Source: Tepidicella baoligensis (lineage in GTDB: Bacteria > Pseudomonadota > Gammaproteobacteria > Burkholderiales > Burkholderiaceae_C). Taken from it: DNA of 64,000 bases. The DNA lies in the NCBI RefSeq assembly GCF_013432195.1, contig NZ_JACCDB010000003.1, positions 186,001 through 250,000 on the forward strand, read 5' to 3'. This document shows, one piece after another, positions 24,266 through 33,970 of the stretch. Position 1 is the stretch's first letter; every line of letters starts with the position of its first letter. The notes under the pieces were generated by a model. It saw only the letters and a list, made by a program, of their open reading frames with translations. It searched no databases and had not been told where the DNA came from. The translations under genes were made by a program, and so were the position numbers.

Positions 24266-24706
24266 ATGAAATGGCTGATTCCGGTGGACGGTTCCGAACT
24301 GTCGTTCGAGGCCGTGGCCTATGCGGTGGGCATGTCCCGTGCCGGGCTGGAGACCGAGCTGGTGCTGGTGAACGTGCAGGAGCCGGCCACCGTCTATGAG
24401 CTGGTGACCCTGCACAACGAGGAGGCGCTGCAGAAGGTCGCCGAGGAGGCCGGCATGGACATGCTGGCCCCGGCGGCCGAACTGGCCCGCGCCGGTGGTG
24501 TACCCTTCATCCAGCGCGTGGTCACCGGCGATCCGGTGCCTATGCTGCTGGAGGTGCTGGAGGCCGAGGGGTGTGATGGCGTCATCATGGGCAGCCACGG
24601 CAAGGGGCTGGTGGGCCGGGCGTTGCTGGGCTCTGTGTCGCAGGAGATGCTGGAAAAATCGCCGGTGCCAGTCACTTTCGTCAAGCCCGACCCCCTGGTC
24701 GAGTGA
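24266..24706 (+). CDS. Universal stress protein (UspA family)
   Basis: A 146-residue single-domain Usp. MKWLIPVDGSELSFEAVAYA forms the first strand and helix, and GSHGKGLVGRALLGSVSQ matches the ATP-binding G-x2-G-x9-G(S/T) signature, so it is likely an ATP-binding Usp. ATG 24266 is chosen because GAGGAG lies 9 nt upstream; earlier in-frame ATGs give an atypical extension. A dienelactone hydrolase gene follows after 43 bp on the same strand. Confidence 0.9.
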   Translation: MKWLIPVDGSELSFEAVAYAVGMSRAGLETELVLVNVQEPATVYELVTLHNEEALQKVAEEAGMDMLAPAAELARAGGVPFIQRVVTGDPVPMLLEVLEAEGCDGVIMGSHGKGLVGRALLGSVSQEMLEKSPVPVTFVKPDPLVE

Positions 24707-24749
24707 TCGCTGGCCCTAGCCGCAAACCTTACCCTACAGGAGATGAGAG

Positions 24750-25445
24750 ATGACGATGGATCCATGGACCGATCTGCACGCCGCCGATGGCTTCACTTGC
24801 CCGGCTTACGTCGCCCGCCCCACCGGCCCCACGCGAGGCGCCGTGGTGGTGTTGCAGGAAATTTTTGGCGTGAACGCACACATCCGCTCAGTGGCCGATG
24901 GCTACGCGGCAGCCGGTTACCTCGCGGTGGCTCCCTCCACTTTCGCCCGGGTGCAGACCGGGGTGGAGCTGGGCTACACCGAGGCCGACATGCAGACCGG
25001 TTTCGGCCTGAAAACCGCAGTCGAGGCGCTGCCGGAGCCCGGTGTCATGGCCGACATCCAAGCGGCCATCGACCATGCCGCGCACGCCAGTGGGGGCAAG
25101 GTGGGGATCGTCGGTTATTGCTGGGGCGGGCTGCTGACCTGGCGCAGCGCCTGTTTGCTGGAAGGATTGTCGGCAGCGGTGCCGTATTACGGCGGCGGCA
25201 TGACTCTGGAGGCCGAGGCCGCCCGTACGCCCCGCTGCCCGGTGCTGGCGCACTTCGCCGAGCAGGACCAGTGGATCCCCCTGGACACCGTCGCGGCCTT
25301 CCGTGACCGCCAGCCGGGCGTGGAGGTGTATACCTATCCGGCGCATCACGGTTTCAACTGCGATCAGCGCGCCTCGTACCACGCGCCGTCGGCCCAATTG
25401 GCGCGGGAGCGCACGCTCGCGTTCTTGGCACGTCACGTCGGTTGA
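24750..25445 (+). CDS. Dienelactone hydrolase family protein
   Basis: A 231-residue alpha/beta hydrolase. The dienelactone hydrolase catalytic triad is visible as C124 (GYCWGG), D173 (EQDQWIP) and H200 (PAHHGFNC), with the conserved glutamate E37 (QEIFG) that activates the cysteine. It could hydrolyse dienelactones from chloroaromatic breakdown, but no such pathway genes are nearby, so a general carboxymethylenebutenolidase-like role is all that can be said. AGGAGATGAGAG precedes the ATG. Its last 13 bp overlap the convergent GGDEF/EAL gene. Confidence 0.88.
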   Translation: MTMDPWTDLHAADGFTCPAYVARPTGPTRGAVVVLQEIFGVNAHIRSVADGYAAAGYLAVAPSTFARVQTGVELGYTEADMQTGFGLKTAVEALPEPGVMADIQAAIDHAAHASGGKVGIVGYCWGGLLTWRSACLLEGLSAAVPYYGGGMTLEAEAARTPRCPVLAHFAEQDQWIPLDTVAAFRDRQPGVEVYTYPAHHGFNCDQRASYHAPSAQLARERTLAFLARHVG

Positions 25446-28411
25446 GGCGGTTCGACAAAGGCGGTGGCCGGCGGGCCTGACGCCTGGCGTTGCCGCAACC
25501 ATGCCGCCAGTTCGGCTGGGGTCAGGGCCTTGGCATAAAGCCAGCCCTGACAGGCAGCGCAGCCATGGGCCAGCAGGAAATCGCGCTGCCCGGCCGTCTC
25601 GACGCCTTCGGCGACCACCATCAAGCCCAGATCGTGCGCCATCGACAGGGTCGCGCGCACGATGGCTTCGTTCTCCGGATCGCCCGGGATTCCGTGCAGA
25701 AAGGAGCGGTCGATCTTGAGCTTGCTCAGGGGCAGCCGCTTGAGGTAGCCCAGGCTGGAATAGCCGGTGCCGAAGTCATCGAGCGACAGGCCGATGCCCA
25801 TGCCGGTGATCGTCCGCATGCGTGTGCTGATCTCGCCGTTGGCTTGCACCAGCAGACTTTCGGTGATCTCCAGTTCCAGCGACATGCTGCCCATGCACAG
25901 GTCGTCGACCACCTCCAGGAGGTGATCGAGGAACTGCGGGCGTGCGAATTCGGCGGCGGAGACGTTCACGGCCACGGACATGTCGCGGAACCAGGCTGCA
26001 TCCGGGCCGGTCTGCCAAGCCTGGACCTGGCGGCAGACCTCACGCAACACCCACTGCCCCAGGTTTTCGATGATGCCGCTGTCTTCAGCGATCGGGATGA
26101 ATACCGAGGGCGGGACCGGCCCGAATGTCGGATGGTTCCAGCGCAACAGCGCCTCCAGGCCGATGACTTCACCCGTGGCGGCATTGACCTGAGGCTGATA
26201 GACCAGTTGCAGCTCTTCGGCGCCGGGCTCCAGCGCGAGTCTCAACCCGGCTTCCATGGCCAGACGCTGCGAGACACGCTCATGCATGTCTGCGGTGAAA
26301 AAGCGCCACTGATTGCGCCCGGCGGCCTTGGCCGCGTACATGGCAGTATCGGCATGCCGCAGCAGCTCTTCCACCGTCTCGCCATGCTCCGGGAATATCG
26401 CCACGCCCAGACTGGCCGTGACCTTGATCTGCATCCCTTCGAGCATCACCGGAACCGACAGCACCCGGGAAATCTTGCGCGCCACGGTGGCCGCGCCTTC
26501 AGGGTCGCGCAGGCCGGGCAGGAGCGCCACGAACTCGTCGCCACCGATGCGGGCCAGCACGTCGCGTGAGCGCAGGCATTCATGGATGCGCGCCCCGATG
26601 GTGACCAGCAATTGGTCGCCCTGGGTGTGGCCCAGGCTGTCGTTGATGTGCTTGAAGCGGTCCACGTCGAGGAAGATCACGCCCACCCGCTTGCCACTGT
26701 CGCGCGAGGCGGCCAGTGCGGCTTCGGCCTGCACGGTCCAGAACGGGCGGTTGGCCAGGCCTGTCAAGGCGTCGTAATGGGCCATCTGGGTCAGCGCCGC
26801 GTTGCTGTGCGCCAGCTCCTGCGTGCGCTCCGCCACCAGCTTGGCGGTGCGCCGCCCGAGGCCGGTGATGACGATCAGGAAAGCCCCGAGGATGGCGACG
26901 GCGATCAGTCCGGTGATGGAGGTGGCCCAGGCGCTGTTCTGGCCGGCCAGTCCCCAGAAGGCGGGTCCCGCTTGCAGCCTCAGGGTCCATTCGCGGTCAC
27001 CGATCGCCAGCGGCCATTCCTTGATCCAGCGCTGTTCCTGCAGGCTGACGGACGGTGCGTTCTCGCAACCCTCGGGACCAGCCAGGCGCTGATTGCCCAC
27101 ACGCGCCGACGGGTCGTACAGGCACAGCGCGATCTGCTGGGGATCGATGCGGCCGAGAGCGGCCTCGAGTACGTCGTCCATGCGGAACACCGAGGACACC
27201 ACGCCCTTGAGCCCCCGGGCCCCCGGGTGCATCGGGTCGTCGGCATGGCGTGGCTCGAACACGGCGAGATACATCACCACGCCGCGCTGCTCCCCCGACT
27301 CCTGCACCAGGCGTATGCCTTCGGTGACTGCCGGACGCTGGTTTTCCACCGTGGCACGCACCGCAGCGGCCGTGGCGGGCAGCACGCTCACATCGAGGCC
27401 CAGCACCGAACGGTTGCTCTCCAGAGGAGCCACCCAGGTGATGGGGAGGTGGCTGTCGGCCTGCGCCGCGGGCGAGATACGGCCTTCCCAGTCGCGCCCC
27501 ATGATGGCGTAGCCCGGCATGCCGGGGTCCACCGCGCCTTGCTCATAAGCCAGACGACGCTCCCGGGTGATCAGCGGGCTCCAGCCGAAGTTCTGGGTGC
27601 CCGGGTAGCGGTGCAGCCAGGGTTGTGTCGCGGACTCGAAGTCCGCCTGGGACATGTGTGGGGCGAGCTCCATGAGCTTGGCGATGGCCTCGACGCTGTC
27701 CGTTTGCACGTCGAGGCGGCGTTGCAGCCGCTGGGCCAGCTCCTGCCCTGATTGGTCGAACTGATTTGCCAGTACGCGCTGGTGGCTGGCGTTGATCTGG
27801 TAAAACATCACGCCGATCAGCCCCATCGCCAGGGCCATGGGCATGGCCACCGTCAAGAGCCGGGGGCGCCAGGCTTCGGCCGGCTGACCGCAACACACCA
27901 GCACCAGCGGGGCGAACAGCACCGCACCGAGGGCATCGCCGAGCCACCAGGTGAACCAGGCGCCGGGCAGTTCGCTCCAGGGCATGGCACCGTCCACGAC
28001 CAGGGCCGGCACGGAGAGCGATGCGTTGACCATCGAGCCCAGGGGCAGGCAGACGAACATCAGCATCACCACCTGCAACGGCTGGTCCAGCGCGGACGGG
28101 TAGCCGATGCGGCGGCGGATCCATTCGGCCGTGATCCAGGCCTGCGCGGCGGCCCCGAATGGCGCCACCCAGAGGGTCCAGCCCCAATCCAGACCGGCCT
28201 GGGCGTGGGCCAGCCACTGCACGGCCAGGGCCCCGGCCCACACCCCGGGCAGCACCCGGTTGCCAGCGGCCAGCACCGCGCCCACGGCGATGCCGGCGGC
28301 GATGAACAGCACCGAGATGTAGTCCGGCGGGACGGCTGCCTGCAGCGACAACCAGCCGCCCATGGCATAGGCCAGGGCGGTCAGCAGGTTGGGTGTCACG
28401 TGGTGAATCAA
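25433..28411 (-). CDS. MASE1-CHASE-GGDEF-EAL membrane cyclic di-GMP protein
   Basis: About 992 residues. An N-terminal MASE1 membrane sensor (roughly residues 10-205, several hydrophobic segments) is followed by an extracytoplasmic CHASE-like domain (about 215-490) and a further membrane segment near 496-515. The GGDEF domain has an intact GGDEF (623-627) preceded by an RxxD inhibitory site (R614-D617). The EAL domain has EALLRW (from 753) and DDFGTGYSS, so synthesis and hydrolysis are both possible. The first codon read here is TTG; GTG 28399 or ATG 28363 are possible starts and no clear ribosome binding site decides. Confidence 0.88.
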   Translation of the reverse strand: MIHHVTPNLLTALAYAMGGWLSLQAAVPPDYISVLFIAAGIAVGAVLAAGNRVLPGVWAGALAVQWLAHAQAGLDWGWTLWVAPFGAAAQAWITAEWIRRRIGYPSALDQPLQVVMLMFVCLPLGSMVNASLSVPALVVDGAMPWSELPGAWFTWWLGDALGAVLFAPLVLVCCGQPAEAWRPRLLTVAMPMALAMGLIGVMFYQINASHQRVLANQFDQSGQELAQRLQRRLDVQTDSVEAIAKLMELAPHMSQADFESATQPWLHRYPGTQNFGWSPLITRERRLAYEQGAVDPGMPGYAIMGRDWEGRISPAAQADSHLPITWVAPLESNRSVLGLDVSVLPATAAAVRATVENQRPAVTEGIRLVQESGEQRGVVMYLAVFEPRHADDPMHPGARGLKGVVSSVFRMDDVLEAALGRIDPQQIALCLYDPSARVGNQRLAGPEGCENAPSVSLQEQRWIKEWPLAIGDREWTLRLQAGPAFWGLAGQNSAWATSITGLIAVAILGAFLIVITGLGRRTAKLVAERTQELAHSNAALTQMAHYDALTGLANRPFWTVQAEAALAASRDSGKRVGVIFLDVDRFKHINDSLGHTQGDQLLVTIGARIHECLRSRDVLARIGGDEFVALLPGLRDPEGAATVARKISRVLSVPVMLEGMQIKVTASLGVAIFPEHGETVEELLRHADTAMYAAKAAGRNQWRFFTADMHERVSQRLAMEAGLRLALEPGAEELQLVYQPQVNAATGEVIGLEALLRWNHPTFGPVPPSVFIPIAEDSGIIENLGQWVLREVCRQVQAWQTGPDAAWFRDMSVAVNVSAAEFARPQFLDHLLEVVDDLCMGSMSLELEITESLLVQANGEISTRMRTITGMGIGLSLDDFGTGYSSLGYLKRLPLSKLKIDRSFLHGIPGDPENEAIVRATLSMAHDLGLMVVAEGVETAGQRDFLLAHGCAACQGWLYAKALTPAELAAWLRQRQASGPPATAFVEPPQPT

Positions 28412-28484
28412 TGCAGGAGATCCCGATTTGAACAGCGGGACTGTAGCAGCTTGCTGCAGACGGCCTTGGGGATGGCCGACCGGT

Positions 28485-28961
28485 TCATCTGGATAGATGG
28501 GTCAGAGGCAGCACCCCGGCCGTCTTTACCTCGCCGAGCGAGAAGCTGGTGTGCAGGTCTTTGACGTTGGGCAGGTTGATCAGGCGCTGCAGGGCGAAGC
28601 GCGAGAAACTGTCCAGGTCGGGGGAGACCACCTGGATTTCGAAGGTGCCGGCACCGCTGATGTAGTGGCAGGAGATCACTTCCGGCAGCTGGCGGATGGC
28701 CTCCTCCAAGGCCCGGGTCGCGTCGCCGGTGTTGCGCTCGGCGTCCAGTCGCACGAAGGCCAGCACGCCCAGCCCGATCTTGCGCCGATCCAGCACGGCG
28801 CGGTAGCCCGTGATGTAGCCCGCCTGTTCGAGAGCGCGCACGCGGCGCCAGCAAGGCGCTGCCGACAAACCCACCCGCTGAGCCAGTTCGGCATTGGTCA
28901 GCCGGCCGTCGGCCTGCAAATGTTGCAGGATGGCGAGGTCAAACTTGTCAAGCGTTTCCAT
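28485..28961 (-). CDS. Lrp/AsnC-family transcriptional regulator
   Basis: 158 residues: an N-terminal helix-turn-helix (METLDKFDLAILQHLQADGR, then LAQRVGLSAAPCWRRVRAL) and a C-terminal amino-acid-binding RAM domain with SCHYISGAGTFEIQV. It is divergent from the indolepyruvate ferredoxin oxidoreductase gene, a common arrangement in which the Lrp protein controls amino-acid breakdown. ATG 28961 fits the family N-terminus; an earlier in-frame start would add 29 atypical residues. A perfect dyad lies 17 bp upstream. Confidence 0.92.
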   Translation of the reverse strand: METLDKFDLAILQHLQADGRLTNAELAQRVGLSAAPCWRRVRALEQAGYITGYRAVLDRRKIGLGVLAFVRLDAERNTGDATRALEEAIRQLPEVISCHYISGAGTFEIQVVSPDLDSFSRFALQRLINLPNVKDLHTSFSLGEVKTAGVLPLTHLSR

Positions 28962-28977
28962 GAGCATGCATTCTAAG

Positions 28978-28992
28978 GAAGAATATTTCTTC
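28978..28992. promoter_or_regulatory. Palindromic candidate Lrp operator
   Basis: GAAGAA-tat-TTCTTC is a perfect 15 bp inverted repeat with an AT-rich centre, 17 bp before the lrp-type gene start and about 180 bp before the divergent oxidoreductase. Lrp/AsnC proteins typically bind 15 bp AT-centred palindromes and repress themselves, so this is a plausible autoregulatory site. Confidence 0.5.
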
Positions 28993-29169
28993 TTGCGGGT
29001 TGATCTGGATGCGAAAAGCAAAGACATTCCAGCGCACAGGGCATACACTTTGCGGTACTTTTCAGATGCGATGCGGCTGGCGATCCTGGCCGTCTCGCCA
29101 AGGCCCCGCTACCCGCGGGTTTCGCCGTTGCACCGGCCAAACGGCCGTCACTCATTGCAGGAGACAACC

Positions 29170-32100
29170 ATGAACGCCCCCTTGCCCGAGCACATTCGCC
29201 GTGCCCTCGACACGGTCACGTTGGACGACAAATACGCCCTGGACCATGGACGGGCCTTCATGAGCGGGGTTCAGGCCCTGGTCCGGCTGCCGATGCTGCA
29301 ACGCCAGCGCGATGCGTTGCAAGGCAAGAACACGGCCGGCTTCGTCAGCGGCTACCGGGGTTCGCCATTGGGCGGCTATGACCAGGCTTTGTGGAGCGCG
29401 CGCAAGCACCTGCAGGCGCAGAACATCGTGTTCCAGCCCGGCGTGAACGAGGAACTGGCCGCCACCGCGCTGTGGGGGACGCAGCAGCTCGGTTTCGCCC
29501 CGCCCGGTAGCCACCGGTTCGACGGCGTGTTCGGTATCTGGTACGGCAAGGGGCCGGGCGTGGACCGTTGCTCCGACGTGTTCAAGCACGCCAACATGGC
29601 GGGCACCACGCCCTGGGGCGGGGTCATAGCCGTGGCGGGCGACGACCACGTGGCCAAAAGCTCCACCGCCGCGCACCAGAGCGACCACATCTTCAAAGCC
29701 TGCGGGCTGCCGGTGTTTTTCCCGGCCAGCGTGCAGGAAATCCTGGACCTGGGTCTGCACGCCTGGGCCATGAGCCGCTTCGCCGGGGTGTGGACGGGCA
29801 TGAAGACGATCCAGGAGATCGTCGAGTCCAGTGCCACGGCCGAGATCGACCCGCAGCGGGTGCAGATCGTCCTGCCCGATTTCGAGATGCCGCCAGGGGG
29901 CGTGCACATCCGCTGGCCCGACACCGCGCTGGAGCAGGAAGTCCGTCTCATGGACTACAAATGGTATGCCGCTCTGGCCTATGTGCGCGCCAACCGTCTC
30001 AACCACAACGTCATCGAAGGCCCGAACGACCGCTACGGCATCATCGCCAGCGGCAAAGCCTACAACGACCTGCGCCAAGCTTTGCACGATCTGGGCCTGG
30101 ACGACGACACCTGCCGCCAGCTTGGCATCCGGGTGCACAAGGTGGCCGTGGTGTGGCCGCTCGAAGCCCAGACCACGCGAGAATTCGCCACCGGCCTGCG
30201 CGAGATTTTGGTGGTGGAGGAAAAGCGCCAGGTCATCGAATACCAGCTCAAGGAAGAGTTGTACAACTGGCGTCCGGACGTGCGTCCGGACGTGCTCGGC
30301 AAATTCGATGAGGTGGGCGGCGACCACAGCGGCGGCGAATGGTCCATGCCCAATCCGTCCGCGAACCAGCTGCTGCGCGCCAACGCCGACCTGTCACCCG
30401 CCATCATCGCCCGGGCCTTGGGCCGCCGCCTGAAGAAACGCGGTCTGCTGCCCGAGGGCAGCGACATCGCCGCGCGGGTCGATGCCCAGTTGGCCATCCT
30501 GGAGGCCAAGGAGCGCTCCATGCAGGTGCTCAACGCCCAGACGCCGCTGGCCGACCGCATGCCCTGGTTCTGCAGCGGCTGCCCGCACAACACCAGCACC
30601 CGCGTGCCCGAAGGATCGCGCGCCATGGCCGGCATCGGCTGCCACTTCATGACCATCTGGATGGATCGCAATACCGTCGGCTTTACCCAAATGGGCGGTG
30701 AGGGGGTGCCTTGGGTGGGGCAGCAACCCTTCAGCCACGAGCGGCACATCTTCGCCAACCTGGGCGATGGCACCTATTTCCACAGCGGTTTGCTGGCCAT
30801 CCGTCAGTGCATCACGGCGGGGGTCAACATCACTTTCAAACTGCTGTACAACGACGCGGTGGCCATGACCGGCGGCCAACCCGTGGGGGAGCGGCCCGAA
30901 GGCCACAGTGTGTTGCAGATCGCGCACAGCCTGCGTGCCGAGGGCGTGGCCAAGATCACCATCGTCACCGACGAGCCCGAAAAATACCAGGGTGCCCATC
31001 ACACCACGATCGGCGGCGTCACACTGAAACTGCCCGAAGGCATTGCGGTGGAGCACCGCGATCAACTGGACCGTATCCAGCGGGAATTTCGCGAGATCCC
31101 CGGCACCACCGTCATCATCTACGACCAGACCTGCGCCACCGAAAAGCGCCGCCGCCGCAAGCGCGGCACGCTGGTCGATCCGGCCAAGCGCGTCGTCATC
31201 AACGAAGCCGTGTGCGAGGGCTGTGGCGACTGCGGCGTGCAGAGCAACTGCCTGAGCGTGGAGCCGCTGGAGACCGAATTCGGGCGTAAGCGCGCCATCA
31301 ACCAGAGCACCTGCAACAAGGACTATTCCTGCACCAAAGGCTTCTGCCCGAGCTTCGTGACCGTCGAAGGCGGGCAGCTGAAGAAGAAGGCCAAGGGCGC
31401 GGGCGCCGCCTCGCCGTTGGGCCTGGGTGAATTGCCCGAGCCGGTGCTGCCCAGCGCGGCACAGCCCTGGGGCATCGTGGTGGCGGGCGTGGGGGGAACC
31501 GGCGTCATCACCATCGGCCAGTTGCTCGGCATGGCCGCGCACATGGAAGGCAAGGGCATCGTCACGCAGGACGCGGCGGGCCTGGCCCAAAAGGGCGGCG
31601 CCACCTGGAGCCATGTGCTGATCGCCGACCGGCAGGAAGACATACGCACCACCCGCGTCAGCATGGCTGGCGCCGACCTGATCCTGGGTTGCGACCCGAT
31701 CGTGGCGGCGGGCAAGGAAACCGCGCTGCGCATGTGGGAGGGCCGCACTCATGTGGCGCTGAACACCCATGCCACGCCCACCGCGGCCTTCGTGAAAAAC
31801 GGCTGCTGGCAGAATCCGGCCGAGCAGTGCGTGGCCAGCATCGCGCAGGCGGTCGGGTTGGACGCCGTGGGGGCTTTTGACGCCGACGCCGTGGCCACGA
31901 AGCTGATGGGCGACAGCATCTTCATCAACCCCATGGTGCTGGGCTATGCCTGGCAGCGCGGCTGGATTCCGCTGCACCGTGAGTCGCTGATGCGGGCCAT
32001 CGAGCTCAACGGCGTGGCCGTGGAGCAGAACAAGACCGCGTTCGAATGGGGCCGTCAGGCCGCCCACGATTGGGCCAGGGTCAAGGCCCTGTTGGCGCCG

Positions 32101-32802
32101 GCTCAGGTGATCGAATTCAAGCCGCGCGACACGCTCGACAGCCTGCTGCGCCGTCGCGTCGCTTTCCTGACCGACTACCAGAACGCCGCCTACGCCCAGC
32201 GCTACGAGGCGTTCGTGCGCCGGGTGCAGCAGGCCGAAACCGCCGCCATGGGGCCGGGCAAATCGGCGCTGGCCGAGGCCGTGGCGCGGCAACTGTTCCG
32301 CCTCATGGCCTACAAAGACGAATACGAGGTGGCCCGCCTCTACACCGACGGCGCATTCCAGCAGAAGCTGGCCGAGCAGTTCGAGGGTGATTACACCTTG
32401 CGCTTTCATTTGGCGCCGCCTTTGCTGGCGAAAAAGAACGAAAAGGGCGAACTGATCAAACAGACCTACGGCCCCTGGATGCTGAAAGCCTTCGGCCTGT
32501 TGGCCAAGCTCAAGGGTTTGCGGGGCACGGCACTGGATGTGTTCGGCTACACCGAGGAGCGCCGCACCGAGCGCGCATTGATTGGTGAGTACCTGGACCT
32601 GATGGAGGAGGTGATCGGTCAGCTCGATGCCTCCCGCTACGCCCTCGCGTTGGACATTGCCCAGGTGCCCGAACTCATCAAGGGCTTTGGCCACGTGAAG
32701 GAGCGCAACCTGCGCGCCGCACGCGAGCGCTGGCAGGCACTGCTGGAGCGCTGGCGCGAGCCGCAGCGGTCACCAGGCAGCGGGCAGCGCCAGGCGGCCT
32801 GA
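29170..32802 (+). CDS. Indolepyruvate ferredoxin oxidoreductase, fused alpha-beta form
   Basis: A 1210-residue enzyme that oxidatively decarboxylates aryl- or branched 2-oxo acids to acyl-CoA, passing electrons to ferredoxin. From N to C: pyrimidine-binding region (AGFVSGYRGSPLGGYD), thiamine diphosphate domain (CSGCPHNTSTRVP near 467), a cysteine-rich ferredoxin-like segment (about 677-725: CEGCGDCGVQSNC, then CNKDYSCTKGFCPSF) and the gamma domain (VAGVGGTGVITIGQLLG near 770). Archaea encode this as two subunits; the fusion is usual in proteobacteria. ATG 29170 follows CAGGAGACAACC. An Lrp regulator is divergent. Confidence 0.93.
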   Translation: MNAPLPEHIRRALDTVTLDDKYALDHGRAFMSGVQALVRLPMLQRQRDALQGKNTAGFVSGYRGSPLGGYDQALWSARKHLQAQNIVFQPGVNEELAATALWGTQQLGFAPPGSHRFDGVFGIWYGKGPGVDRCSDVFKHANMAGTTPWGGVIAVAGDDHVAKSSTAAHQSDHIFKACGLPVFFPASVQEILDLGLHAWAMSRFAGVWTGMKTIQEIVESSATAEIDPQRVQIVLPDFEMPPGGVHIRWPDTALEQEVRLMDYKWYAALAYVRANRLNHNVIEGPNDRYGIIASGKAYNDLRQALHDLGLDDDTCRQLGIRVHKVAVVWPLEAQTTREFATGLREILVVEEKRQVIEYQLKEELYNWRPDVRPDVLGKFDEVGGDHSGGEWSMPNPSANQLLRANADLSPAIIARALGRRLKKRGLLPEGSDIAARVDAQLAILEAKERSMQVLNAQTPLADRMPWFCSGCPHNTSTRVPEGSRAMAGIGCHFMTIWMDRNTVGFTQMGGEGVPWVGQQPFSHERHIFANLGDGTYFHSGLLAIRQCITAGVNITFKLLYNDAVAMTGGQPVGERPEGHSVLQIAHSLRAEGVAKITIVTDEPEKYQGAHHTTIGGVTLKLPEGIAVEHRDQLDRIQREFREIPGTTVIIYDQTCATEKRRRRKRGTLVDPAKRVVINEAVCEGCGDCGVQSNCLSVEPLETEFGRKRAINQSTCNKDYSCTKGFCPSFVTVEGGQLKKKAKGAGAASPLGLGELPEPVLPSAAQPWGIVVAGVGGTGVITIGQLLGMAAHMEGKGIVTQDAAGLAQKGGATWSHVLIADRQEDIRTTRVSMAGADLILGCDPIVAAGKETALRMWEGRTHVALNTHATPTAAFVKNGCWQNPAEQCVASIAQAVGLDAVGAFDADAVATKLMGDSIFINPMVLGYAWQRGWIPLHRESLMRAIELNGVAVEQNKTAFEWGRQAAHDWARVKALLAPAQVIEFKPRDTLDSLLRRRVAFLTDYQNAAYAQRYEAFVRRVQQAETAAMGPGKSALAEAVARQLFRLMAYKDEYEVARLYTDGAFQQKLAEQFEGDYTLRFHLAPPLLAKKNEKGELIKQTYGPWMLKAFGLLAKLKGLRGTALDVFGYTEERRTERALIGEYLDLMEEVIGQLDASRYALALDIAQVPELIKGFGHVKERNLRAARERWQALLERWREPQRSPGSGQRQAA

Positions 32803-32872
32803 GAGTCCGGTGTTCATGCCCCGGCCCGGTTCGCTCTAGACTTGCGGGTTTTTCTGGAGCAAGGGAGCGGGT

Positions 32873-33841
32873 ATGGCGGTGGGCGTGGCGTTCGCGTTGG
32901 CGGCGGGGCTGTTGTGGGGGCTGGTCTTCGTCGCACCGCTGATGTTGCCGGATTATCCCGCGGTGCTGCAGGCCGTCGGGCGCTACCTGGCGTTCGGTCT
33001 GCTCTGCCTGCCGCTGGCGTGGATGGATCGTCGCCACCTGCGCGGCCTCACCCGGGCCGACTGGGTCGAGGCGCTCAAGCTGGCCGCCATCGGCAACCTG
33101 CTGTACTACACCTTTTTGGCCAGCTCCATCCAGCGCACCGGAGGGCCACTGACCACCATGCTGATCGGCACCCTGCCGGTGGTGATCGCGGTGGCCGCCA
33201 ACGGGCGCAACGCCCGGCGCGACGGACGCCTGCCGTGGGGGCGCCTGGTCTGGCCGTTGGGGCTCATGCTGGCCGGCATTGCGCTGGTCAATCACGTGGA
33301 GATGGGGGCGGTGCAGGCGCAGGACGATGCCTCGTTGGCCCGCTATGCCCTCGGCGCTCTCCTGGCCGTCGGAGCGGTGGCGTGCTGGACCTGGTACCCC
33401 CTGCGCAATGCCGACTGGTTGCGCGACCACCCTGGCCGCAGCCCGCGCGCCTGGGCGACTGCCCAGGGGCTGGCGACTCTGCCCCTGGCCCTGCTGGGTT
33501 ACGCCTTGCTGTGGGGCTGGATGGGGTTGTCCGGCGCCGCATTCGAGATGCCGCTGGGGCCAGACCCATTCTTGTTCGTGGCGCTGATGGTCTCCGTCGG
33601 CCTGCTGGCCTCCTGGCTGGGGACGCTGTGCTGGAACGAGTCGAGCCAACGCCTGCCCACTGCCCTGGCCGGGCAGCTCATCGTGTTCGAGACACTGGCC
33701 GGGCTGCTCTATGCCTATCTGTGGCGCGGCGAGTGGCCATCCGGGCTCACCTGGCTCGGAATCGCCGCACTCGTGGCCGGGGTGTTGTGGGCGGTGCGGA
33801 TCAAGCCGGTGCCGGTCGTTGCAGAGGCCCATGCCCACTGA
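32873..33841 (+). CDS. DMT-superfamily (EamA-type) transporter
   Basis: A 322-residue membrane protein with about ten hydrophobic helices in two EamA-like halves. The first begins FALAAGLLWGLVFVAP, and LTTMLIGTLPVVIAVAA and LVWPLGLMLAGIALV follow. The second half ends with FETLAGLLYAYLWRGEWPS and a transmembrane WLGIAALVAGVLWAV. Family members export amino acids or other metabolites; the substrate cannot be told from sequence. It is 70 bp downstream of the oxidoreductase and may be co-transcribed with it. Confidence 0.85.
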   Translation: MAVGVAFALAAGLLWGLVFVAPLMLPDYPAVLQAVGRYLAFGLLCLPLAWMDRRHLRGLTRADWVEALKLAAIGNLLYYTFLASSIQRTGGPLTTMLIGTLPVVIAVAANGRNARRDGRLPWGRLVWPLGLMLAGIALVNHVEMGAVQAQDDASLARYALGALLAVGAVACWTWYPLRNADWLRDHPGRSPRAWATAQGLATLPLALLGYALLWGWMGLSGAAFEMPLGPDPFLFVALMVSVGLLASWLGTLCWNESSQRLPTALAGQLIVFETLAGLLYAYLWRGEWPSGLTWLGIAALVAGVLWAVRIKPVPVVAEAHAH

Positions 33842-33970
33842 ATTCCGCGGTGGCCGAGCATCCGTTCGAGCGGCATTTTCCCCTCCTGGCGCAGCCGGTT
33901 AAAATGTTCTGTTATTCGAGGTGGGTCATGCAGCCCGCCGTGTCAGAGACCGTCATCCACAGGAAACACC

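Noticed and set aside
30394..32694. 766-codon open frame antisense to the oxidoreductase
   Set aside because: Shadow of a clear 1210-residue enzyme; histidine- and glutamine-rich composition with no motif.
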